DNA of 64,000 nt from Piper betle (GCA_033002965.1 JAURVB010014095.1:1-64000); one strand, 5' to 3'; positions 25,021 through 41,357 are shown, numbered from the stretch's first letter. A program made the numbers and translations. The notes: generated from the sequence alone by a model not told the origin.

Positions 25021-26802
25021 CCTCCTTCAATTTCAAGCGTTGGCTAATCAATGGTGTTTATTTGATATATGGATGTAGGTAACGTAGATTTATAGTTCTC
25101 CTCGTACCCTTATCTGACATCGAAATTTGTGGAATAAATTAGAATATTGTCACCTCGATGGTTGTTTGCATCGATCATTGTTCCTCTTATCCATTATAAC
25201 TAAGTAGCGATATTTACGACATAGCATTTCTTGTTTCTCAGCTTCTAAACCAACTAAACTTGGTAGATATAAAAAAATCCAGAACTTGAAAGCAGTATGA
25301 TTGAAGGAAAATCAAAGAGCAGCTATTCCCGGGAGAGGTATATTCTCATCGGAATATTGATCGAGGACTCTTGCAACACCTGCTCTCAAGTGCACTTCAT
25401 TTAGATAAATTGTCTTCAATTCAATGCACTGCTAGGACAAATTGCTGCTCTTCGTCAAAAAAAATTGGTGTCACTTCAATTAATCAATTAACTAAATGTG
25501 ATTTTCCACAAGAAAGAATAAATACCAAAAGGATAGAAATGGGAGGCCAAATGTTCAAAATGCAATGGAGTAAATCAACAGAAGCTAAACCATATAGTTC
25601 AACATATCCTAAAGTCTTCTATTTGGTTTGATTCACCATCGAAATAATTTTTCGAATGGCATCGGCCATTTTTGGATGAGAAGCAACTTAGTCTGCCGCT
25701 GCTCCATCTCCAACTTCTTCATCTTCACCTCCTTCGTCATCTCCATCTTTGTTGCCTCCATCCCTACAATCCCTTTTTTACAAGGCAAAGTGGGACATAG
25801 TGGTTATGGGCAAGTAAATCATTGTGATTATGAGTGTTTCTTTTACTCCATATCGTTTAATTTTTAGGCAGGAGTTTATATTAAAATTCAAAAAATTAGT
25901 TACGAAGGGAGGGCGAATATGAAAAATGTAAAAAAAAATAGAAAATTGCTTTCGAGCACAAAAAGGAGGGAAAAGCTCGTTCTGTAGTCAATCTAGCTAC
26001 TAATCTTCACTTAATAAGTATATTTAAGACAATTTATAATATTTTCTCAAGTAATTAACACACTTGATTTTCCTGCCAAATGATAATTTGAAACTCCTCG
26101 CCCTCTCTCTGTTTTTCTTTGATAAAAAAGCTCTTTTATTACAGTATGGAACAAGCTTGTCAGCGTGGTGTCAAGTTTTATCACGGTGGCATAGCAATGT
26201 TCATTGTTCCATGCATCTTGATGCTTTAAGAATGCCGGCACTCTTGGGCATAGTACTACAAAAAATAGGGCATTCGGATTTCAGAGTGAAGACTCGTAGC
26301 CATTCAATTCACTTTTGACTTTTATTATAATTCGTGGGCAAATTCTGTCGATTATAATGGATGATGATGGTATCACAAGCACAACTAAAACTGGCTTTTC
26401 TTTTTTACATTTCTATGAAAGCTTGTAAGCCCATGCAACAAGTTCTAAAATCCTCAGGAGCAAGAGGTACTAAACCCAATACAAGACTCCCCGAGAACAA
26501 GAAGTTATAATGATTGCAACAAGTTCTGATTGTCCTGTACTGTGTTCTAAAATCCTTTACAAATCAACTCGTGCCAAAAAATTACTAGTTTACGCATTCA
26601 TTATTGATCAATAAGCTCACAAAAAGACGGCAACTGAATCATCAATTGGACCAGGTAACGATCAGCAATCACAGTTTACAGTGTCCGTCTCATTCATGGG
26701 TCCAATGCATCCACCAAACTCGGTCTAATGCATCCAATAATCTTGACGTCAATTAAAGACAATAATATCATATTTTGCTTCACCGAATGAAACAGCTTGA
26801 AT
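25021..26802. other. Intergenic DNA upstream of the CYP82 gene
   Basis: No coding frame is recognised. The last few hundred bases should contain the CYP82 promoter. Short frames at 25371-25867 and 26064-26318 have no recognisable domain. Confidence 0.5.
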
Positions 26803-28636
26803 ATGGTAGCATTCCTTCTCATTGTCACAACACTCGCCAAGATCACCACCACCATGGGCATTCTTCTAGTTTCGCAGGCACTATCCGGCCTTTTTGGCAA
26901 ACCTCCTAGAAACCTCGACATACCCGAGGAGGCTCCGGAACCGAGAGGTCGTTGGCCGATAATTGGTCACATACCAGTGCTAGCTAAAAAGCAGCTATTG
27001 ATCCGAACGCTTGCAGACCTCGCCGATCAATATGGACCCATGTACACGATGTGGATGGGTGCTCATAGAACAGTGGTGGTGAGCAATTGGGAGATTGCCA
27101 AAGATTGCTTCACTAAAAATGACCAGAACCTCTCCAACAGGGCACCAATTGCTGCAGGCAAGTACCTTGGCTACAACTTCGCCAACTTTGGGTTTGCACC
27201 AAATGGTCCTTATTGGCGTTCAATCAGGAGATTGGCCACTCAAGAGCTTCTATCACCGAGGCAACTTGAAATTTTCAAACATGTTAGGATCACAGAGGTT
27301 GATCTCTGCATCAAACAATTGTACAACTTGTGGGTGAAGAACGGTAGGCTTCCAGTTAAGGTGGAAATGAAGCAATGGTTTGGTGACCTGAGCTTCAACA
27401 ATGTGGTCATGATGATCGCCGGAAAGCGGTACTTCGGCACGAATATCGCCGGAGACGACGTCGAAGCGAGGCGATTTCGAGAAGCGATCGAGAAGTTGTT
27501 CTATGTAAGTGGCATGTTTGTTGTCTCTGATGCGTTTCCTCTGCTTGAACCATTGGATTTAGGTGGCACCATAAAACAGATGAAGAGAATAGCGGCGGTG
27601 TTAGACGAGTTCATGGTCGAGTGGGTGGCTGAGCATCGCCGTCGTAGAGAATCCGACAGGGGGCAGCAGGCCAGAGACTTCATAGATGTGATGTTGTCAA
27701 CAATGGAGGATAATCCTATTCCGGATTGTGACCCCGAGACTGCAATCAAAGCCACCGCACTGGTAAAACTGCTCCACCTTTGATTTCCTCCTTTGTGACC
27801 AAACAAACCATCGTAGAAGGGAATCATTTAGTATTCACACATACTATACTAGCCATATATACAAACACTAGTTCAAATTGCCATTGCTAAAACTGTCTCA
27901 CCAATCAATTTGCTTTTCTTACAGACAACTTGATTGAACAAACGTTAGTATTTATACCTAGATAAAACCTTGATAAAGAAATCTCTTGAACCTATATGAA
28001 TTTGTATGGCAGACTCTCATTCTTGCCGGCACAGACACATCCTCGGTGGCACTAACATGGGCACTAGCCCTTCTCCTCACACACCCAGAAACGCTTAATA
28101 ATCTGCAAGAGGAACTCGACAAGACGGTTGGACAGCACAGGAATGTGGAAGAATCAGACATGAAGAATCTTCCCTACCTCCAATCAATCATCAAAGAGAC
28201 ACTCCGGATGTACCCACCAGCCCCACTGGCAGTTCCCCATCAAGCCATAGGCGACTGCACAATTGGAGGCTACCATGTACCTGCTGCAACAAGAGTGATC
28301 TTCAACATATGGAAGATACAGCATGACCCCAAAGTGTGGCCGGAGCCATTTGCCTTTCGTCCGGAGAGATTCCTGACCGGCCACAAAGACGTGGATGTTA
28401 GGGGTCAGAATTATGAGCTCATTCCATTTGGGTCAGGGAGGAGGATCTGCCCTGGTATCTCCTTTGCTATGCATGTCATGAGCTTGAGCTTGGCTAGGCT
28501 TGTTCATGGGTTTAGGTTGGAGACGCCGACAGGGGAACCCATGGACATGACCGAAGGTCTTGGCTTGACCATACCCAAGGCGACGCCTCTTAATGTTCTC
28601 TTCACACCACGCCTGCCTTTTCATCTCTACGAGTGA
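26803..28636 (+). CDS. Cytochrome P450, CYP82 family
   Basis: There are two exons, 26803-27762 and 28013-28636, joined in phase 0 across a 250-base GT-AG intron. The product is 527 residues, the usual length for the family. An N-terminal hydrophobic anchor (about residues 1-30) is followed by the hinge RGRWPIIGHIPVL, WRSIRRLATQELLS (helix C), the I-helix AGTDTSS just after the splice, KETLR (ExxR), FRPERF and the haem loop FGSGRRICPG with the cysteine ligand. The hinge, KPPRNLDIPEEAPEP and the C-terminal MTEGLGLTIPKATPLNV read as CYP82. An in-frame TTG lies two codons upstream of the chosen ATG. All key residues are present, so it should be an active ER mono-oxygenase. CYP82 enzymes act on terpenoids, coumarins, alkaloids and flavonoids, and the substrate cannot be read from sequence. 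It stands alone with no other pathway gene beside it. Confidence 0.95.
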
Positions 28637-29300
28637 AGTTTTGATGTTTTTGGGCTGTTCATGTTTGGGATGATTTACATTTGTTACATGTTTGCTATGT
28701 ATGCTTAGTATGTGTTAAACTTGCGATGTATTTCCTTCGGTATGTATACGTGGCTTTATATACGGTGATATATCGTATTGTTTTTAGGCTGTATACTATA
28801 CGGGGGTAACGGTAGACAAGATATAAACACATCGATAAGAACCAAAATCTAATAAGATTGTCAGAAAGTCACCTCTTTTTGATAATTTTCATGTTTACTT
28901 TTTGGTCTTTCGCGAAAATTTTCCATTTTTTGCAAAAATCTAATCAAGAATAGACTGAGATTTGGTTGGTTATAACGATAGGTGGTGACATTTTGGTTCA
29001 TTGCTGTTTAATTGTCCCTTGGAATGATGATTTTTTAATATTAAAAACAAAATATATAAAAAACCGAATGTATAATTTTAAAACATTGTACTCTAGAACT
29101 CTCTGGGCAATTAAATTTAGTCCCTGGCTTCTTCAATCAAACTCCTCAAGGGACCATAATTGTTTCATTTATTAGTCATCAAAGAATAAAAGTTGTTTCA
29201 AACATCAATATATCTCTTATATGTTAGCTAAATCATTAATTATTTTAAGATAATTTGTTATATAATTGTCAATGTTAAGTCTATATATATATATATATAT
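28637..29300. other. CYP82 3' flank ending in a (TA)n tract
   Basis: The first few hundred bases are likely 3' untranslated region. TA repeats at 29283-29300 abut the next foldback element. No gene is seen. Confidence 0.5.
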
Positions 29301-30138
29301 GGAGGAAGTCTTCCTGTACTGCAGGACAGCCATCTTGGCTGTCCTGCAGTACGATCTTGGCCGTTGGATTAGCATCCAACGGCCAAGATCTAAAAAACAG
29401 GGGGGGGGCGGCGCCGCCGCCGCAGCGGCGACGGCGGAGGGGGCGGGAAGGCTGCCCGGCCACGGCGACGGCCGGGGGGCGCCGGCGATAGGGGACGGGG
29501 GCGCGGCGGGGTGGCGGGCGGGGGCCGAGTGGGGCGCGGCGACGGGGTGGCGGGCGGGGGCCGAGGGGGCGCGGCGGGGTGGCGGGCGGAGGCCGAGGGC
29601 GCGAGCGGGGTGGCGGGCGGGGGCCGAGGGGCGCGGCGGGGTGGAGGGCGGGGGCCGAGGGGGCGACGGGGGTGGCGGGCGGGGGCCGAGGGGGGCGCGA
29701 GCGGGGTGGCGGGCGGGGGCCGAGGGGCGCGGCGGGGTGGCGGGCGGGGGCCGAGGGCGCGGCGGGGTGGCGGGCAGGGGCCGAGGGCGCGGCGGGGCGG
29801 GCAGGGTGGCGGCGGGGGCCGAGGGGCGCGGCGGGGTGGCGGGCGGGGACGGGCGGCGGTGGTGTCGCCCGGCGGCGGCCGACGGGGAAGACCGGGCGGC
29901 TAGATCGCCGCCCCGTCGCCGGCGGATACGTCGCCGCCCAGCGAGGCGGCGACGAGCGGGCAGGGGTGGCGTCGCGTCGGCCGGGGTGGCGGCGACGCGG
30001 CGGCCGGCGGCGGCGGCGCAGCGCCGGAAATTTTTTTTTTTGATGGGGGCATGTTTCAGCCGTTGGATTTGATCCAACGGCTGAAGCTACTGCAGCACAG
30101 CCATCTTGGCTGTGCTGCAGGACAGCAAATCATCCCTC
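29301..30138. mobile_element. Foldback element D with double hairpins at both ends
   Basis: Left end: hairpin 1 has GTACTGCAGGACAGCC with its exact complement around loop ATCTT, and hairpin 2 has GATCTTGGCCGTTGGAT with its exact complement around TAGC. Right end: hairpin 2 has TTCAGCCGTTGGAT and ATCCAACGGCTGAA, and hairpin 1 has CTGCAGCACAGCC and GGCTGTGCTGCAG. Homopolymer A or T and a very GC-rich core lie inside. (TA)n lies on both sides. The core is an array of units of about 30 bases (29500-29850). The left and right ends differ in their hairpin stems, although each stem is nearly perfect. Confidence 0.88.
29500..29850. repeat. GC-rich minisatellite in element D
   Basis: About eleven imperfect copies of a unit of about 30 bases reading GCGGCGGGGTGGCGGGCGGG then GGCCGAGGG. 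The reverse-complement version of the same wording makes up the core of element C, so the two elements share their interior as well as their ends. Confidence 0.9.
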
Positions 30139-30166
30139 TATATATATATATATATATATATATATT
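30139..30166. repeat. (TA)n tract right of element D
   Basis: A TA array of about 28 bases directly abuts the terminal hairpin region. Confidence 0.95.
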
Positions 30167-31381
30167 CATTTATACTGTTTTTTATATATTATAATAGAAA
30201 ATAATATAAATCACTCTAATTATAAGGTCCATTCAAACTTCAAAGTTTGATTAAACTTATTGTGACTAAATGTTCAACTTTGATTTAAAAGTATCATTTA
30301 AAACTTGACTAAAGTTAAATAACGCAAATTTAAGTTTGTGTCTAAAGGCAATTTGAGTAGAAGTTTAATATTCTATATAAAATCAGGATTTGTTAGACAT
30401 GTATGATGTCAGAATTTATTCAAAAGTTTTAACCAAAACAATAACATAATAATATTTTTTAAAAAAATTATAAAGTTTTAATATAATGTATAAAAATTAT
30501 GTTAAATTTAGATATCTCAATTATGAAAAATATAGTTTGTTACAAATTATATAAAAAAGGAATTGATAATTACAAATTAAGCTAGTTTGAATTCGATCAA
30601 ATCTATTTCTCTATATATAATAAGAGAATGAATATTGGCAATTGTTTAATATAATTAACAAATATTTAAAGAATATATTTGAGTTAAATAAATAGTTTTA
30701 AAGAATATCTACTATCAAAGGTCATATATATATATATATATATATAACTGTAGAGCAAACGTCTATATGAACCAACCCTAAGGTCAAGAAATAGCCCGAA
30801 TATATTAGAGGAACCTTAGTATCAGTTACTATGATATAAGAAAATTATGCCTTTAAAATCTGGCTACTTATTTAAACCATATGGCTGTAATTTTTTCATA
30901 TGGAGAATTATTTACCGTCCTTATAATTGCCACTAATAAAGTTAGCTTAGATAGAAGTAAAGTATTAGTTGTTCGATACTCATTATTCTCAATATATTAT
31001 GTGGTATATTATTAGTTGGTAAATTAATAAATATTTAAAAAATATCTTCAATATATGAAATATAAGATCAAAAGTCTATCTGAACCCTTAGCAAGAGGAA
31101 CAGCCGTTATATCTTATATGTAGATGGGTATATATTAGTTAGTATAATTAATGAATATTTAAGATCAAATGCCTATATATATATATATATATAATGAAAA
31201 CACCTAGCAAAGAGGAGTTGCCACAATATAGTATGTGTAACAATTAGATGTGTATATACCATTGGTTAGTATAATCAATAAATATTTAAAGAATATCTCA
31301 AACGTCCATCTAAACTCCCAAGTAAATAGGAAGAGTCAGACGATTGATTAGTATGCCTAACAAATATTCAAAGAATATCTT

Positions 31382-31420
<39 letters not shown>

Positions 31421-32808
31421 GTCCTAGTATGAGTTTGGTGTCATATATTCTATGCTATTTCCCTCTGTTCATGACTTTTATTGTGATAAATGTGCAAATT
31501 AAATTTTAACTCGAGTTAGATTATATTTTAAATTGATTATTTTTTTACAATGTATAAAATTCAAACAAAATGAATTATTTGAGTAGAGTTGATTCAAATT
31601 TTAATGAGGGCATGAATAATTATAATTGAATACATTAATTTTTAAAAGCATAATTAAATAGAAAAATAGTATAAAATTGAATAAAATGAGCATCATGCAA
31701 CACACGAAAATATTTTAGTAAAAATATATAATTTAAAAAGGAATGTAGTTTTTATAAAATATCTATATAAACAAGTATGATAAAACATAAATAAATTCAA
31801 TTAAATTTTAAGCATATTTTAATTTAATAAGATATATCACTTAATAAACAATAATTTTAAATTAGGCAGCGGGTCTGTACACATTGTAAAAAAGAAAATG
31901 ATAATTTATTATAATTAACTTTAAAATAATTAAAAAACATAATTAATAAGTATAATCAATTTATAAAATAAAAAATATACAATACTGCATAGCATGCATG
32001 TATATCCCTAGTTATTTCAAATACAAATAATTTTTACTCAAAAATAAAAATTGAATTTCAGTAAAGAAAAATCGGCCCGGTTTATTTAAACCGAGAGCCC
32101 TGATTGGCTGGGTGCACAGTTACATGCAATTAATAAGTAAATAAATCAAAACTAACTCACTAAACACTCCAAAAAAAAAACAGAGAGCTAAGACCGCGCT
32201 TCTCTCATTTGGCGAAACCCCTTCATTATCCATCCAAGTCGCTTCCATATCAACTCACCAAACCTGCTCCTGACTGCGATGGCCAGCGCCAGGCCCTCCC
32301 ATGGCCAGTGCCCCACCCCCTCCCCGCCCCCCCAAAGGCCAACACTACTAGAAGAGCACTAAGGCGGAAAAGAGTTGATGAGACAAAGAAGCCGTCATAT
32401 CCAAGCGAGATACAAAGAACGAGAGCAGCTCCACCCTCTCTGTGCCCCAGTCCTACACTCCCCCTCTCTAGGCCTGTCCCCTTGTTGTGTCAGATATAGA
32501 CAAGTATATTCGTATGATTTATAACTATCAACTATATCTTTACTTTACTTCTATCAATATCTAGTATTTACTACTGCATGTATCATGTATCATGCATGTA
32601 TGTATCATCATCAATATGTAGGTGCTGCTGTTCAATACCCAACCCTTCTCCCCAAAAAATACCGCCACTCCCCTGCACTATCCACCGCTACTTCTTAACG
32701 CTGCTGCACACGCATGGAACGCTGTGAGTGAGTGTCTTTACTATCCTTCTCCCCACTCCCCACCTCTCTAGTTCCCTCTTATTTTGTTATAGAGCATCAT
32801 CTTGCCTT
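30167..32808. other. AT-rich intergenic DNA upstream of SAP
   Basis: Strongly AT-rich, with further TA arrays at about 30722-30748, 31169-31194 and 31386-31417. Three stretches near 30780, 31080-31140 and 31250-31350 share similar wording around a TA tract (AATAAATATTTAAAGAATAT and AATAGGAAGAG-like), suggesting degenerate repeats. From 32200 the composition becomes pyrimidine-rich and is likely SAP promoter. No gene is seen. Confidence 0.5.
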
Positions 32809-32881
32809 GCTTATATATAATATAATATATATATATATATATTATATTATATATAAGCTCGCGCGCGCGCTCGCTCGCGGG
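32809..32881. promoter_or_regulatory. Perfect 50-bp AT palindrome followed by alternating GC, just upstream of SAP
   Basis: Bases 32809-32828 (GCTTATATATAATATAATAT) are exactly complementary to 32839-32858, and the 10-base centre is itself TA repeat, so the full 50 bases are a perfect palindrome. It is followed at once by CGCGCGCGCGC and CGCTCGCGG. The SAP start codon lies 54 bases downstream of the palindrome, so this is core promoter or 5' leader. Cruciform- or Z-forming potential is an inference from base order. Confidence 0.6.
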
Positions 32882-32911
32882 TATCTCTTTCTGTTCCCTA
32901 TTTTTTTTGTC

Positions 32912-35900
32912 ATGTCGTCTTCTTCGTCGTCGTCGTCGTCTTCCTCTGATTCCGGATACTCTAGGGAGCCGGCGGCCGCGAGGTTGAGGCACAACATGGC
33001 CGGCGTCTGGCCGGAGCTCTTTGTCGAAGCGCTCGCCCTCCACGTCGCCACCGACGCCGCTGTCCAGGCTGGCCGCCTCGCCGCCGCTCCTGCACTTGCC
33101 GCCGTGTTCCAAGTTTGTTCTCCTTTTCTTCTTCTTTCTTTCTTTTTCTTTTTTGCTTTTTTATGTTTTTTGGTGGGTTTTGGGAATGGTTGTTTCGGTT
33201 GATGCGTGCTTGTGCTAGTTGCGTAGGACGTTGTTTAGAACCACGTACCAATGGACGGCCATGAAGATACTAAGGCATGGTACTAGCTTGTTCAATCTGC
33301 TTCTCCTTTTTTGGTTTTAATGGTTATTAATGTTTGGTATGGAAGTGGTATTTCTTGATTGGTAACTTGTGCTTATTGGAGTGTACAGTGAATTCGTTCC
33401 TAGAGATGAATGAGTCCAAAGCATGAACATTGGTGGTACTATTTTATTGTATGAAGTAGGTCTGCTACTCTTCTTATCCTGTCACAAAACTGAGAAATGC
33501 CGGTCTCTGGTACGAAATATCTGCAGGGAGTATATATTACTTCTTTTTATCAATTATATCCCGTGAACATTACATTGTTATAGCTTCGCTAGCTGTGCTT
33601 CATTGTATTATTATATAATGCTAGCGATGAAGCCCTTTGAGATGTTCTAGCTAGCTAGTGTTCAAAGGTGTAATCAAACGTTTCCTCCTGGTTTGATGGC
33701 TTTTCTGGAGCCGTTCTCGCCTGGTTGCATTGTCAGTTCTCGTTGGACTTGTAACCGGAGCCTTCTAACATCGCTTTTGTACAGAATCTTTCCAAGCTTT
33801 TGACTCGGCCTTTCCAAGCTTTCCATTTTTTTAACCTTTTTGGATATTATCTCTTCTCTCTTCTTTGCATGTTTGCACGCTAAACGAAACCTCAGTTTTG
33901 CAGCGTGAGCTGATGACTACACACAGTATTGCCATCCAGCTTTGTTTTTGTTCTGGAGTTGAATTTCGTCACATGGGTTGTGAATCTTGTGATAGGAGGA
34001 TATTCAATGCCACCCCTTTTAAGAGCTCTCGTTTGTCTGTTATTCGTGCCATTTCTGATTTGATATCTGGTCTTAGTACTAATGAGTTTTTGTCCTCCTG
34101 TGAGTAAAGGCTAGCAACTCTTCTGTTCACGTTTGATAGAGTATTCTGATCTCTGTCAATGGAGATTCTCTGGTTCTTCAATTCATTGATGAAGAACAAC
34201 TTTTAATTTGTAGCACTACCATAGTCGTTTGACAAGTATATCGAAGTTTTATATAGTAAGTACTAACGAATAGTTTTCGTTCTTCTTTTGATGAAAATTT
34301 TTGTCATGTTTTTTTGGCCAACTAGTCATCGTTTGATGAAGCTGGATGCAGTTTTCATCTGGGTGAATGGCTATTTTTGCAAGATCTTAGAGAGTTGATA
34401 AGTGTCAATAAATAAAACCTAGCTAGGTAGTTTGCATGCTATGTTCACTCATACAGAGAAGTTTCCCTTATTATCTTTTCGCTTTAAGATGTTATTATGT
34501 AGTAAATGGTGGAAGCAAAGTTTTTAAAACAGGAGAAGACATTTTCGCAGTCTTATAGAAAGCACATATATAATCTGATATTAATCCGTATGAAAAATTA
34601 CTACCTACTGAAGGAGGATTGGCAATGAGATGAAAAATCATTATTTTGATGTAGTTTTAGAATCTATATCATGCAATATTCCTATAATGTATCTTTGTAC
34701 ACAAATAATTTATCTTATGAATTTTCACTTAGTAATAGGATACATATATTACTTGTCTATGAGATATGTTTTAATACATGAAGGCTCTCTAATTGGTATT
34801 TTTATACAAGACATTAGTTTTAATGTAGAATGAAGTATATGACTGCTTGCAGTAGCTTGATGTTTTACATTTAACATGTATAAATCAGATTACCAAATTC
34901 AATGAAATGATGATCTTTTACTAGGACTCAAGTTTAAAACTATTCGTCCTTAATTAGAGCAATTACTTGAAGATATTATGAATGATAATATTTCACTTCG
35001 TATACTCTTATGTATATTCGGAGACAGCTTATGCACTTTTGATCAATGCTTTGTTCATGTCAGTTTGAAATTCTTTCTATTCAAATTATTTGGAGCTTTA
35101 GCTGTTGAAGCATTTTAAGACATTTCTATGCTATACTATATATGCTTCACCGAGGCCATTTTTGAAGCATGTTATTTATGATCTAATGTCATTACCAGTT
35201 GAAAAATAATCCTTTATATTAATAATTGTATCTGTTGTGAATTTAGCTGACATACTGAAGATGACCTTATTGTACAGTCGATTAGATATGTTGTTTGCAT
35301 GAATTGAGATGTTGGCTAATGATAGTGTGCATAGTAATTTGTATGATCTGGTCAAGCAAGCTTTATATATTGGAAATTTGGAATAACTTGCAGATATTGT
35401 AGAAAAGCATAGGTACGAGTTGGTGATGAATTTGAAAGGTTCAGCATTTCGCACTATGACCTTTTGAGATACAAGCCTTGCTGGTTGATCAAACACAATT
35501 TTTGGGTTTAATAATGACTGTACATTTAGAGTTTGTGTTCTGTGATCTTTGCTTGGTTAATAGTTACAGTAGCTGCAGGCCCGCTCAACTTTCTCCACAA
35601 TATTTTATGGTAGTAGAAGCTATCTAATTACTTGCTTCTTGCCTGTGGAGTGTGCTATATCCAAGTTTTTATTATTTTTATTTAAGTTTACTTCACTTCT
35701 AAACTTGGTATGCTAAACTACAATTATTCATGTTTATGACCGCAAAAATTAAGTCACAAAATATAAATACAAGTTATTAAATTAGGCAATGAAAAAGTAC
35801 AGAGATTTTAAATAGCAGCAGGACTAGTGTACATGTATCTGACCACTGCCCTTAAGTCCATTGTTCCCCGGATGGAGCAAACGATGAAACCCCTTTTGCA

Positions 35901-37147
35901 TTGTATGTACATACGGCAGCAGATGTGTTTGCTTGCATGTATACCCTACCAAACTTTTATATATCTTTCGTTTGTACCGTCCTCTCCCTTTCCCACTGCG
36001 AACGTGAGTTTTGTTGTACCAGGTTTGCTCAACATGGCAAGTGGTGTCTCGATCCGAGTTCCTATGGGAGAGCCTTACCCGCCAAATTTGGAAGCGAGAC
36101 CGCTGCCTACAACCTACTTGGCGGGAAGAATACGTCCAACGCCACCGCACCGCCCTCAACTTCCGACGCCGGCGAGCCGTCCACCGCTCCCTGGAGTTCA
36201 ACCATGCCGGCGGCCGGCTCACCTGCCGCTGCCTCTGCCTCTCCACCCGCCACCTGGCCTGCGGCTTCCTCGACGGCTCCGTCCGCCTCTTCGACCTCCG
36301 CACCGCCGCCCACGTCCGCACCTTCCAACCCCGCCGCCGGGACCGCCTCGGCCCCTTTTCCAGCGCCATCTCCGGCATCGTCCTCGACGACGCCCGCGTC
36401 GTCTTCGCCTCCTTCTACGGCGATGTGCACGTCGCCGCCGTCGGCGACCCCGGCCCCACCGCCCGCCGCGCCCGCCGCGGCGATGCGGCCAGTGACGGCG
36501 CTCTTGTCGACTTCGTCGGGCACGGCCGGTGGTGGGTCGGGCTCTTCGCCGGCGCGCCGCACCGGGCGCTGCACGTGTGGGACAGCACCACCGAGCAGCT
36601 CGTCTTCGCCGGCGGCTCGCTCACCGACGCCGACGCGCTCCTCGGCTGGCGCTTGCTCACCGACTTCGACGCCGCCGCCGACGGCGTGGGCCGGGTGCGG
36701 GTGGCCGCCGCCTCCGACGCCGGCGTCGCCGCCACCCAGCTCAAGCTCCTCGCCTTCGACCTCCAACACCTCGGGCTGGTTCTGGGCGAGGAGGAGGTGG
36801 AGCACGGGGTGGTGGTCGACTCTCTCGACGTGAGCAACGACATGTATCTGGTGATAGACAAAGCCGGCATAGCGAGGGTGAGGAAGCTCCGAAGCTTTGA
36901 AGAGGTGTGTACGTTTGGGATCCGGCGAGGCCGCGGCGAGGCCAAGATTCTGGGCTGCTTGAACGATGGGTATGCATTTGTGTCCATCAATGGAGCTATC
37001 CATGCATGGGACGTGGAGAATGGGCAGTTTCTGTATCGGTTCCGGGAGAGGATCGGCATGGCCACCGGCCTTGTTGCAGACGACGATCATATTGCCGGCT
37101 GCTCCATTGATAATGGCATTCATCTCTGGACATTTTCTGCTGCTTAG
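32912..37147 (+). CDS. SAP: STERILE APETALA (SAP), F-box/WD40-like protein
   Basis: There are two exons, 32912-33112 and 36023-37147, joined in phase 0 (VFQ|VCSTW) across a 2.9-kb GT-AG intron. The product is 441 residues, close to Arabidopsis SAP. The start gives a serine run (MSSSS...), then the F-box-like WPELFVEALALHVA...AAAPALAAVFQVCSTWQVVSRSEFLWE. Beta-propeller-type blades follow: FLDGSVRLFDLRT, FSSAISGIVLDDARVVFASFYGDVHVA, GDAASDGALVDFVGHGRWWVGLFAG, HVWD and a final GIHLWTF. SAP is an SCF-complex subunit that targets PEAPOD and related repressors, controlling flower development and organ size. Exon 2 is extremely GC-rich while the intron is AT-rich. No other recognised gene is embedded in the intron. 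All blades are in one open frame and the gene looks intact. Confidence 0.93.
33113..36022. other. Large SAP intron, no other gene seen
   Basis: 2910 bases of AT-rich DNA start GTTTGTTCTCC and end TTGTACCAG. No transposon ends or coding domains were recognised in it. Confidence 0.7.
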
Positions 37148-37698
37148 ATACTTGACGAAAGTTTTTGGGTACGAGTGTGAATGTTAAGATTGGCCAATGG
37201 TGACTGGCATAACCTGGAAACATTAAGCTCTTTTCTTCTTATCTTCTGCTAAGGTGAGGTTATGTGATCCACATTTAGCCAAGCTAGACAATTGTGCTTG
37301 TTTGTGACGATATAAACTAGATCATTTTAGGTCAGAGGTATGTTAGGGAAAAGTGTTTCCTCAATATTAAGATTTTTGTGCTAACAGGTGATCATTAGTT
37401 GGAATATTTTGTGTAACACTTGGTTTGTTGTGTTGGGAATCATATGATGGTAACATGTAAGATTATGGTCACTCCCCTGCTTTTGCCTAATTCTGTGGTA
37501 TATATCACGAAGAGGGACTGCTTCTTTTGTAGTTGTAAGCAAATGACCCTCTGGTTACTACTTGGTAGAACAAATTTACTGTAAATATATTTCTAAGTTG
37601 CTTTAATATTCTGTGAACACCTGCGACTGTTGCATTACAAAATATATCTTCGTTCCAATTATTCACCTAGAGAAATGTAAATGAGATAACGTTAATAA
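37148..37698. other. Convergent 3' flank between SAP and a subtilase gene
   Basis: Holds the 3' untranslated regions of the plus-strand SAP gene and the minus-strand subtilase, which converge here only 551 bases apart. No defined terminator can be read. Confidence 0.5.

Positions 37699-41357
<3,659 letters not shown>

Noticed and set aside
29217..30077. 286-codon minus and 268-codon plus frames in element D
   Set aside because: Same minisatellite artefact, present on both strands, beginning in (TA)n and terminal hairpins.
36107..37123. 338-codon antisense frame over SAP exon 2
   Set aside because: Antisense shadow of very GC-rich coding DNA with no recognisable domain.
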